From NCBI GenBank assembly GCA_030544235.1, contig CM060465.1:15075988-15139987 (forward strand): DNA of 64,000 bases, written 5' to 3'. Positions within the stretch are counted from its first letter, which is position 1, and each line of letters opens with the position of its first letter. Below the pieces are notes generated by a model that was not told the origin of the DNA, searched no databases, and saw only the letters and a list, made by a program, of their open reading frames with translations. Positions 41,070 to 52,109 of this stretch are shown here, one piece after another. The DNA is from Lepturacanthus savala (lineage: Eukaryota > Chordata > Actinopteri > Scombriformes > Trichiuridae). A program made the translations under genes and the position numbers.

Positions 41070-44000
41070 TTAAGAAATTATTTTTATTAAAAGCTTGAAA
41101 CAAGATTGTTTAAGATTTGAATGGTTCTTTTTACCTGTAGTTTATATGGACTTCATTTTGTAATATCTTCACTCAATTTCTAAAACATGAATGTTTTGAA
41201 GTGGCTAAATGGAAAATGGGCTAAATAATTTGGGTGGGGGGCCAGATTGTCTTGTGATTTTCCAAACCCTGTTCTAGTGTTTGGTTTGACCTTTGGCTTC
41301 TCATTATATGGTTGTTTCCCTTGAGCATGTGAGATTTTATGCCTGTTTCTCCAGAGCCTTGCTGATTAATATGTGAGCATAATATTTCACTCTCTTATCT
41401 GTCCTAAAACAAAACATTGTCTCCACATGACTGCTTCTTGATCTGTTTATGTTTTGCTTCAGAGGCACAAGATGATGGTGATTCTTTAATAGCCGCTGGG
41501 CTTGTTCTGACCTCACTGCCCATGCGCTCCTCTGGGTCAAATATCCTACTGTGACGTCAAATTTAATGAGATGGCATAATGGCTTATTAAATAGTTTGGC
41601 ATAAATGATTGTGAAAAAGAGGTGTGGTGGGGGTGAATGAGCCTAGTCTGGCCCTGTGACAGCACTGCTCAGCCTCATGACCATAATCCATCAGCTTCTA
41701 CCCGATGATGAGATCCCCTTTCCCAATTCATGATTGGAATTGCCATTTAATTGCATGGAAAGTTTCCACCCAGGTCTAAGCAAATGGATTTGATCTCACA
41801 CATTGCTGTGTGGACATTTCATATCCCGCCCTTATCTCTCTGTCTCTGGTGCCCTCTTGATCTTCTCTCTAATAGAGAAAGGCGTAGCTTTGGGAGCAGG
41901 TTAATTATGGAGGAGCTTGTTGCTTATGTTTAATTATTGCAACTAGATTTTTAGCTGATCAAAATGTTTCCTCCTCTCTCTTTGTCTGGAGCAGAATTGC
42001 TCAATTGTCTGTTCTGCCTCTTTATTGATTGATTTCAGTTTGGCTGAATATTATTTACTTTCACAAAGTCTCTTCTTATTAATCTACCAGAACTAATTAG
42101 ACCCGACAAAGCCTGTCCCGTAAATGTATTATTCAAATGATAGAAATGAATAAAATCTTGTATCAGATTCAATGGACCTGTAGATTAATTCACACAAATT
42201 GCAGGTTATTTAAAAAGTTTTTGCTCTGTATATGCTGTCACTGAGCTGCCAGTGTAGGTCTTGGTCATTATCTGGCAGTCATTAGCAACTTGTTTAATTG
42301 AACTCATTTGCAGGCTGTGCTAATCTCCTGAGGTGACCTTGATTCTGCGTCTGGGTAATGTTTATGCCAGTGCAGCAGAGTGTGTCTATCTCTGCCATTA
42401 TGAGGACAAAATGCAGTTAGGCCCATGTTTGGCCATAAAAGTCTGCACTTCATTAGTCATAATTACCTTTGCTGTTGCCCAGAGAGGTGATGAGTTTCTG
42501 TGCTCTTACTACAGTGACGCCAGGAGAGCGAAACCCATCAGCCAAGGTGCTGAGGAAGTGGAGTGCTAAAAACTCAGTTCATCTCCGCTTCTTTTTCATT
42601 CCTCTCTTTTTTCTTTTTAATTGCTCACTGTATATCAACCGACCCTCGGCTGGCTTGGAGAAAGATTGTAAATCCGGGGCACTCATGCAGGACAAGTAGA
42701 AAATGCACGTCGGAAGAGAAGAGTGAGGGGGTGCTTGTTGGCGTGATTGATTAATGAGGCATGTCCTTGTCTGTGCAGGGTGTGTGGTTGTCTATATGGG
42801 GGGTATATCTATGTATGTGCATGTATCGCATCCGCTTGTGGCACCTGTGGTTCCCCCTCTTTCCTGTGTCTGTGGTATCTCTACTAGCTAGTTGGATTTT
42901 ATGATGTTTGCTTTGACTTTGAGTGAGTGGTGTTATAATTAAGGCTGTTCCATGTATATTAGAGCAGATTTAGTGAGCTTCAATATACTAAACCATCACA
43001 AACAAGTTTTGGTGAATGGCCAACAAAAATGTGATAGAAGGTGAGTAATGTTGCCATGTGCCACATTGCAAAGCCAGACTTATGTTGACTCAGTGACTGC
43101 CACAGACAGGGTGCACTTCCCTGTCTAGTTACGATAAAACAGACATAGTGCAGTGACAGAGGAAGAAATGAATTTCTCGGCTCTCCAGGCCCATCCAGTT
43201 GAAGAATAAGAGTAGGAGAGACAGAGCGAGTACCAGTGGATGAGCGTAGGAGAGAAGGCTTGGAGAGAGGGCGACAATTGAGAAAAGGGCAACCACGGAG
43301 AAAATAGATAAGTCGGGAAACTGCAGCAGCAATGTTTGTAGTAGCATGGAATGCCAGAGGAGGAAAGCATATTCATGGAAAGCAGTTTTAGATAAAAAAA
43401 AAGACATAGCAAACCGCTCATTCTGTGTTACCAGAGTAGACAAGGGTTTTTCTTAGATGTGGGGTTGGTCTGAACAGGCTGGCAAATATATACAAACAGC
43501 ATGAGCCCGTGATTGGCAGACACATTCGTGATGGATACAGACAAAGAACAAAAGCTCTGTGAGCACAGTCAATAGCCATTTAGAGGAGACGAAGTGAGAG
43601 ATGACAGCTGAGCAGAAGGGTGTGAAGAGAGGACGATGAATGAATGAATGAGGGAAATGCTGGGAGGATGGGGAAAAGTGAGTGGGGGAGGTCCTTTTGT
43701 ATATTGTGGTAGGATGGGACTGTCTTGTGACCTTTGACCTGTAATTGAATCAACGAGTATGTGGAGCACTGTGCTGAAGGGCCTACAGTGGAGGATTCAA
43801 CGAGCCATTTTATTTTGTGTAACGGTGTGGCCGTGCGTGCATATGCTCCCGGTAATGTGTGTTTGCAACTTGCTGTTAATTACAGTCTCTAGCCATCATG
43901 ATGATGGTGGAGCAGGTGTGCATGAGGCTCTCTTCTCTTTGTCATTGGTACACTGTAGTGGAACAGCTATTGTCCTTGGTGTTTATGATTGAACATGTGC

Positions 44001-46940
44001 ACAATGTCATTTTTATTGAAAACCCAGTCAGGAAAGTCAGGAAACAAATTCCACTGAGATGCTCCTCTCTCTGTGCTGTCGTCTTTTTTTCCTGTTCACT
44101 TTTATCCTCTTGACTGGTGAAATAATTTTAAATTCATTGATATTTGCATGTGTAACCACTGTCTGCATTGTGTTGTATTTGTGTGACAAAGGCAGATACT
44201 TTCCCAGTGTTTGAATGCAGTTTTATTGCCTGTTGGACACCAAGGAAACCCACTGTTAGGTTCATATACAGCAGTCTTTCGGTGCACTTAAATAAAATGT
44301 TAGCAAAAATTAGCTTAGTCTTCAAGCTAAGGCAGCTAACTATAAAGATGTAACAACAAAACACAATCAATTTGACTCATTCAGTGAAACGCAATATAAG
44401 CGCTGTGTTATTACATTACATTATTTTCACAGTTTCAGTATAGTGCTGTGCTTCTAGTTACCTGATTATATATGTGCTGAGGAGATCCATGCCGACCAAT
44501 GAGTGTCCATGATACATATTGTCGAGCAAATCTGATTTCCTGTCACTTTGTCAAGTGGAGTCAACAGCTAAATATGGATATAACTGCATGTCTGCTCCAA
44601 TGCACGTGGGTTCTATATTTTGTTTAGATTTGACTATATTAGGCAGAGCCTCATCATTAATTAACTCCCTTTAAATCAACTGGCTGCCTGTGTGTGTCTG
44701 TGCATTTGTTTGACTTGTTGAGCCCCTCCCTGTGGGACCACCAGCTCGTGGTCCACTGACCCATGTAATTAAGGCCAAAGGCCTCCCTCCATCTATTTGC
44801 CATCACAAAGATGAAGGGCACATTATCATCTGTATCATCCGTCTCTGCTGGTTCCCACTAAGGCCCCCCTACTTGTCTGTACCTCTCCTCTCTGTTGTTG
44901 GCGATTGTGACAGTTAAGTTTTGAGTGTGTGCTCTGTTAACAAGATATTGTGTCACGTCTGAACAAATCCGTTCCAGCCCAGGGCAGGATGCTCATCCAT
45001 CTGTGTGTGGTTTTCATGCCAAAGCAGCCACGATCCGTTGTCTCTCTCCAGCATCAACAACCGCAGAATCCACATGCCCACAGCCACTACTAATCTCTGC
45101 CTGTTTACACAGAGCAGCACAATATGGATTCGGCCACAACTCAGCTTAAATGAGGCGGTGGGTGTCTCAATGTGGTCTTTGGTCTGGAATTCATAGGCTC
45201 CCATGACATCCATACATTTCTCTAATTGGCATCATCCTTCCAGCATAGTAAACTATGGAATATGAAATGGAGCCAGTTGATTTGCGAATCATATTCACAC
45301 ATACACACATACAATGGTCTGACCATCCTGCTCTCTGCAGGTTGACCGTTAGGTTTATGATGTGGTTTGGTACTGCCAGAATACATCCTGGGAATAGAGA
45401 AAGCAGAAAACACAGTCAGAACACTGCTTCGCATCCATGTCTCTAGAGGCCAAGGATAGGTGCGATAGAAGGAGTTGAAGAGATGGATGCTGGGCAGCCT
45501 TCTATGGAATGAAACCTTGATCAGGGATATGGGGAGGAGGAGGAGGAGGAGGAGGAGAAGGAGGAGAGCAGGGAGGAGGAGTGAGCTCCAAGAGGGGGTG
45601 TGAAGCTACTGGTTTAAAATGAGATTTTCACTTATTTATTTATTTAGCTGAGCTCATAGCTCAAGGCTGTCTGCTTGCTTTTTGTTGTATGTTCTGTGGC
45701 CTCAGTGCCCCCTTCCCCCTCCTCCCTCGTTCCTGTTTTTAATGTGAGTGTATCTGAAAGTGCAAGTGTGTGTGTGTGTCAGTACTGTGTGAGTGAGAGT
45801 GTGTGTGCATTTCAACAGTGTTTATAAGTGTGTATGAGCATCTTCTCGCCACAATCACTGCGTGTGTGTGGCGCACCTTCAGTTTGGTATGAAGTGACAG
45901 CCTGAGCTGGTGTCCAGGGAGGAATGCTATCTTTTGGGATAGATCTATTTTATTATGTGTGTGTCAGACATGCCGTGCATCTACTGCTCACACAAGAGAA
46001 GCAACCTCTCCCTGGCTGTTGCTGAGCACAATGCCTGGAAACAGCTCAGATTATGCAGGACGCAGTGGAGGGAGAACAAGAGCTGTTTTGTCTTTTTTTT
46101 TTTAACAAGTTCACAGATATTTGCACCAACCACACTAAAATCAATATGGATTAGGCTATAAGACTTAATATGAGGGGAGAATGTTTTTTTGTGTGTTGGA
46201 TTTCAGATGATAGAACATTTTTCTGTCTTTTATCTTATTGATTTTCAGCCATACTCATAGCTTATGCTCTCTTGAATGCAGAAAGAGTAACTGAAGGGAT
46301 TTGAATCTAAAGTGCTGAAAAGTTCATTCCAGTAGATCAGGTTATTGATCGCTTTCATGCAGGAAATTATCCTGTCTCAGTTGAGAATATGATATTTCAA
46401 AATCAAAAATACACAGATGCACCTTTAACCATAAAAAAATGTTTTCAGTAATTATTCCCACTTGCACTGGTCTTGAATACCACCTAGACACTACCATTCC
46501 TGTTTTTCCTTCACTCTGTGTGACTTTCATAACTTTTGCCTCCTGTCCCTCCTAATTGCTTGCATGCCAGTTGTTCGGATAGGGAAATGGGTGTCTGTGG
46601 TGTCAAACCATTCAACACACATCCTGTCACAATGTGGCCATGTGTCTGTCATCTCCCATGTCTCATATTCCTCAGCTTGTGCTTTCACAGCTCTGTTACC
46701 ATGACTGCAGGAGGGGGGTGGGGTGGGTTGGGTGGTGGTAGTGATGACAGTGAACTGGAAGCTGAACTGAAAATGTGGAGTTTGGTGAACAGATTTTGTG
46801 TCTAGCAAATGCAAAAGAAGTACGAGGCCAACCTTCTGTAGACACAGGCAGCCCTGGGCAATGCACTTTGCTGTGCTCGGAACTCAGAGAAAACTATGAC
46901 TCACAGCTATTGAAACATGTCAGTCAGTCCTTTTCTATAC
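41070..46940. other. Intergenic, no gene seen; CNE-like blocks
   Basis: Largely non-repetitive sequence with moderate GC. Two blocks (42060-42560 and 44640-45200) are dense in homeodomain-type TAATTA/ATTAAT cores and lack simple repeats, a texture typical of conserved non-coding elements. A GGA-repeat tract sits at 45533-45585. No coding similarity was recognised. Confidence 0.5.
45533..45585. repeat. (GGA)n trinucleotide tract
   Basis: GGA units, nine of them uninterrupted, then GAAGGAGGAGAGCAGGGAGG: a pure purine stretch apart from one C. Confidence 0.9.
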
Positions 46941-47275
46941 CTGCTTATTCCTCATTAGGGTCGCAGGGGTCTGCTGGAGCCAATCCCAGCGCGTTACGGC
47001 GAGAGGCAGGGATACACCCCAGATGGTCGCCAGCCAATCGTGGGGCACACACACCATTCACTCACACATTCACACCTATGGGCAATTTAGAGTCTCCAAT
47101 TAAACTCAGCATGTTTTTGGACTGTGGGAGGAAGCCGGAGTACCCGGTGAAAACCCACGCAGACACGGAGAGAACATGCAAACTCCACACAGAGAGGTCC
47201 CAGACCCAAGACCAAGGAGGTTTTGAACCTGCGACCTTCTTGAGGCAACCGCGCTAAAGCCACTGTGTCGCCCTA
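46940..47275 (-). repeat. SINE, second family, near full length
   Basis: On the minus strand it starts at 47275 with a tRNA-like head (GGCGACACAGTGGCTTTAGC, GGTTGCCTCAAGAAGGTCGC, and a B-box-like GGTTCAAAACC). It runs through the conserved body (GGAGTTTGCATGTTCTCTCC, GTGGGTTTTCACCGGGTACT, TCCTCCCACAGTCCAAAAAC) to the 3' tail (GCGACCCTAATGAGGAATAA, GCAGGTATAGAAAAGG). This is a very common teleost SINE with an L2/CR1-like tail. The long plus-strand open frame across it is a repeat artefact. Confidence 0.8.
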
Positions 47276-48248
47276 TTGAAACATGTATCACAGTTAAATT
47301 GAGCCTGGCCATGTGCCTCCACCACTGAAACGCACACATAGACACACATCTGCTGTAGCTACAGCAGACAATGATGCCTGTTAGAGCTCCCGTGTTTGAC
47401 TGTTTTTTGACAGCAAATTTATACAGCAGGTTTACCAGTATGACACAAAGTGTGTCTCAAAAGGCAGACGGAGCCACAAACAGCCATCAGGAGCGAGGTG
47501 CACCCGTACTTGTTTAACCTCCACTTATTTCTCTGTGTGGTCGGTGGAACGAAACCCCTGGGGTGAATGTAAAAAAAAAAAACGCACTTATTACTGTCTG
47601 GCAAGGAAGACATCCTGGGAGCAGTATCTATTTCACATTGCACCAACTCATCTTAATTCTAATTTTCTATTGCTATTTTTAACTTTGAAAATTTGCTTAC
47701 TGAGGATACAGAAATATTGTAACCCGGTAATTAATGAGTGCTTAAACTTCCCTGACAAAGCAAAAGAGACTGGCCAACGGTTGCAAGATCCACTGTTGAA
47801 TTTTGATCAGTAACAACAGGTGCTGTCCCAAACGTTTTGAGTGATTAAAGACTAATAGCAATTTTAAATATAGTGTCATGATCATTCAGCAGCGAGGAGA
47901 CAAGCATTAATAGTTATAAATGCTTGTGTATATAGTCACCACGAGCCTCACAGAAAACTGAAACCACAGTCCTAAACTAAATTGCCTGTCTGTCTGACCT
48001 CAGTTATAAGTATTAATGTATCAGTAATGAGGTTGCAGCCATTACCTCTGTCCGATGCTTCAGACAACCCTCTCCGACAGGGATGTGTCAAGGGCATGTC
48101 CACCTGGACCTGGTACGTCCTCTCAGTGATGGGAACTGAATTTTACGATTTGGACTTGAGTCATTACTTAATTTTTGTGACATGGCAAACGCATAATTTA
48201 TCATGTGCACAGCTCACGGCCTCACACGCTAGTACCTCAGATGACACT

Positions 48249-48442
48249 ATGGTGACTAACACACCTGCAGCTGCTGCTGTACCCTTAATAATTACCTTTG
48301 GGTTTAAAAACTTCAAAAGGGAAGACACCAAAAGCCTGACGTCCAACAGAAGCGCTGGCTGCAAAGTCTGCAGTACCAAGATTAACAATGCTGGATCAAC
48401 CATGTCAAATTTTATCAGGCACCTGAAAACTCACCCGGATAG
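48249..48442 (+). pseudogene. BED zinc-finger exon of a hAT-type transposase (ZBED-like fragment)
   Basis: The plus-strand frame from the ATG at 48249 reads through ITFGFKNFKREDTKSL to a BED-type zinc finger: CKVCSTKINN, then STMSNFIRHLKTHPD. The C-x2-C ... H-x3-H spacing and the hydrophobic FIRHLKTH helix are those of BED domains at the N-terminus of hAT transposases and ZBED proteins, which bind DNA. The frame ends exactly at a consensus donor (AG then GTAAGT at 48443-48448), as in the first coding exon of spliced hAT elements. No catalytic region follows within several kilobases, so it is probably an orphaned fragment. A host gene exon cannot be fully excluded. Confidence 0.6.
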
Positions 48443-49502
48443 GTAAGTCACATTCGCGCATGGTTACCAGTTAGCAAACATTTTGAGCTCACCATTACCG
48501 TAGATAGCTACCAGCTTTGTAACTGAATATTAGAATAGATGAGGGAATGTTAGTTTGCCTATCACACCAATTTGCATGGAGTGGTCCCCAGCTTAGTGGA
48601 CAGCGGCAAGGGCCATAGGTTTCATTTGAACACTGGGGGGTACATATCCTTTCCATCCCTCCCCCGAAATCTATACTTATGGTCAGCAGTCAAGCAAAAA
48701 CAACTGACACACCTCCTTTTTTTATCTAGATCAAGTTTTGTCCTGCTAAATTCACAGACAATTATATGCTGTATAATCATTATGTGACTGTGTCTGTAAA
48801 TAATTCCAGATGCAACAATTTCACTATGACATGTTTATACTACTGGTCTACTATCAACTCTTCACTCAGTTCCATCCAACAGATCTGAGTCTGGTGGACA
48901 GGGAGGGAGCATGAGCATGATCCTGCTGTTTTCATAGCATGGTACATCATGCATTCTACGTTAATTGTTCTACGTTATTTGTTAAACCCATAGCCTAATC
49001 CTGGAGTAACAGTAGTCATGACTGAGGCCCTTTTTCAAGCAGAGGGGTGAATCGTACATTTATCGGCTATGCATTTCAAATGGCAAGAAGTTGAAGACGT
49101 GTATAAAAACATTTAATACCTGAAAAATAATACCTGCTTATTTAATAAGGACAGCATGAGAATGTTCTGTAAACTATGAGGACTGTGAATGTTTCACTGT
49201 ATTTAGGAACTGCTGAAGTGGCTATGTGTAACACTTATGAAGCAATTTACATGTAATCCTTTTTGGTGCAATTGGTTCTCGCGTAACTCGCGTAAAAATG
49301 ATACACTCACTAATTTTTGTCCGGTGACTCTACCAGCCTGTGGAATGACTTTTATGTGAAGGACATGATTTGAAAAATGTGAACGTTTGTGTTACAAACG
49401 ACGTCGGTATCCACCACAACAAACACCACATCAGGAATATTTTAGCAAAACACCACACAGACACAACAAAAAGAAGCTGCAAAGAGTGAGGCATTTTCAA
49501 GC

Positions 49503-49509
49503 ACACGCG

Positions 49510-49561
<52 letters not shown>
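49503..49561. repeat. (CG)n/(CA)n compound microsatellite
   Basis: A short CA start, then CGCGCGCGCG, then a CA run of about 20 units: pure alternating purine-pyrimidine over nearly 60 bases. Confidence 0.95.
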
Positions 49562-49562
<1 letters not shown>

Positions 49563-51815
49563 CTCACCCCTCTATTGAGAAGGAAGCTCTGAAAGTTGCA
49601 CTGCCCCTTTAAGTATAATTAGACCACATGTCCACCAAATTACTGCACAATTACAATACAACACTTAAATAATCATTGAGTCACTGGTTGCAACAAAAGT
49701 AAACCAGAGGAAAGTTGTTCTTCACAGGTCCACAAATTTTTCTTGTGTTAATAAGGAACAGTGGTGGTCTTACTTAAAATCAGAATGAATTTATTTGTAG
49801 GAATATATATATATATATATCATATTTGGACATAATCTAGTTTTGTATTTATGTACACTCAGAGCAGTAGTGGTAAAAGCCTTCTCTTCTCATCTGACTT
49901 ACACAGATGGGACAAATTCTGGTTATAAACACATAATTGGTGAAAAAATTATGTGTTTCTGTATTTCTGGAGACATTAGCGACAGTTATGTTCTTTTGAG
50001 GGAGAATTGCACATGGAAAAAAAATGTGCACTTCTCCAATGTGTTGTGATTTAAACAACTAATAATAACTTTAAACTTGACTTTTCTCAGGTTCTGTTGT
50101 GTGAAGTTAAGCTTTATATTAGCATATTAGAACGTCTTCAAAACAACTGTTGGGTTTTAGTGTCTCCCAGATTCTTTTGTAATTTTTGCTGTAAAAAGAA
50201 GTACGTTTAGGTGTTAGTACCTCAGCTGACACATACAATAAAAATCATGCCCATGTCATTTATGGTCTCAAGATACTCAAGTGTCTTTGTGTGAGTGTTT
50301 GCATTGTGCTGTGCCTTCTGCTGAGGCCTGATTACCAGTAGTTGTCCCCTGTGTGGCGGCCCAGCAAAAGCCACGGTGCGTGTGACTGCAGCCCCCCCTC
50401 TGTGACAGGGCATTGAGTTTTTGGGGTGATCCTGGCTGGTTTTATTTACACATTGAGCAATGCACCCCTCCTTTTACTTCTTTCAGGGTGGGGGGGACAA
50501 GTCTTTCATAGGACTAATTGGAGTGTGCAAGCCATCACAGCTGAAGTGCTCCCGCAGGGCCTCTCTTTCTCTTTTTCTCTTTTCTTGCCTTCTCCCCTCC
50601 TCCAACACCCAGGCTTTTATTATCATTAGCCATATCAAGTAAACAACCTGTTAGTGTAAATTAGGGTCCAGTGAGTGATGAAGCGACACATCCAACCCCT
50701 CCTGCCTCCTCTGCCACTGCTTTCCCTCCTCTAACTTGCCGTCCGTCCCTTTGAGCTCCTTCCTCTTTTGTGCCCCCCACCCTCTGTTCTGCCTTGTTTG
50801 GCACGCATCCCTTTTCAAAGACAGTGGTCATGATGATGATGGTGGTGGCGGTGGTGTGTGTATGTGTGTGTGTGTGGATGCAGGGGGTCTGAAATGAAGA
50901 TTGAAGTGGACAAAAAAGCCCTGCCGCAACCTTGAGGTGGAAATTAATAATGATAAAAATAATTACTGCCCCCACTCCCCAAGCCCACTCCTCCCCGACC
51001 TAGTTTCCATAATGGAGAACGATAGCCCCCAGTCGAACACTATGTGTGTGTGTGTGTTTAAGTAAATGCTAGTGTGTGTGAGTGCACATAGGGGAAGGGG
51101 CTACAGAATGGCCATGGTATAATCAGAATGGATGAAGGACAGGACCTATATGAAGAAAACACAATGGCCATCAGGTACAGGGATGTCTTCTGCTGTTAAT
51201 AAAGACGGCTAAGGGTAGAGCAGATGGCTCTTCTGGCACACATGATCTGCTTCCCTCTATCTCCGTCATGTGTGCATCAGAAACACCTCTATGTTGGGGC
51301 ACTGGGACGTTTGTTCGTCGTGTCGAGGTTCCTCATTTTGAACAAAACATATTGGCATGTGTGTTTGAGTAACGTGAGCATGTGTATTCAGCGGGGTGGT
51401 GCGGAACAGACGGCCGACACTGTGCCGTGACCGATCTCAGATCTCTATAGCAGCTCCAGTCAGAGAAGGCTGCAGGAGAACACGCGCACGTTCGTGCACA
51501 CACGCGTCACATTTTTCCCATTATATGAGCGCGGTTGTAGGCGAGTGACACAGACTTCCATTCATTCTAATCTAATGCCACGGTATGTCCTTGTTCAGAT
51601 GTAGGCCTTAGTTTGAGGGCAGTAGCATTAAATTTTATTTGCAAATCTGGCACTAAAACACTGAGGCCATGTACAACGAGAACATACCGGAACCCTGGGT
51701 AGAAAAAACAAACAAAAAAAACATATTCTAACTGAAATATGATCTTTCTTATATTCGATTAGCCAGTGTTTCATAAGATGATGGTGGAATACACCATAGC
51801 AAATGTTGATCCAGG

Positions 51816-51819
<4 letters not shown>

Positions 51820-51869
<50 letters not shown>
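51820..51869. repeat. (AT)n microsatellite, left of the 160-bp unit
   Basis: About 50 bases of AT alternation. Confidence 0.95.
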
Positions 51870-51870
<1 letters not shown>

Positions 51871-51872
<2 letters not shown>

Positions 51873-52030
51873 ATGAATGAACAGAACACTGGAGTGATAG
51901 TTGCTGGAAATGGTCCTCTATACACCTATGTAGATATTGCACCAAAAATCTTTTGCAGCTATTAGCTCTATACATTGGCAATGTATAGAGTGTATTTCTA
52001 TTTCGGATCCACACTTTTGAATGGACGTGT
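51871..52030. repeat. 160-bp repeat unit between two AT microsatellites
   Basis: A unit reading AATGAATGAACAGAACACTG, GAGTGATAGTTGCTGGAAAT, CTCTATACACCTATGTAGAT and ATTGCACCAAAAATCTTTTG lies exactly between two long AT tracts. I recognise these words from a repeat dispersed in fish genomes, but cannot assign the family. Confidence 0.45.
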
Positions 52031-52039
52031 GTATATATA

Positions 52040-52106
<67 letters not shown>
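52031..52106. repeat. (AT)n microsatellite with GT interruptions, right of the 160-bp unit
   Basis: Begins GTATATATATGTGTATATGT and continues as an AT run to 52106. Confidence 0.95.

Positions 52107-52109
<3 letters not shown>

Noticed and set aside
46775..47257. 160-residue plus-strand open frame
   Set aside because: Its second half is the translation of a minus-strand SINE, and its first half has no similarity to any protein I know.
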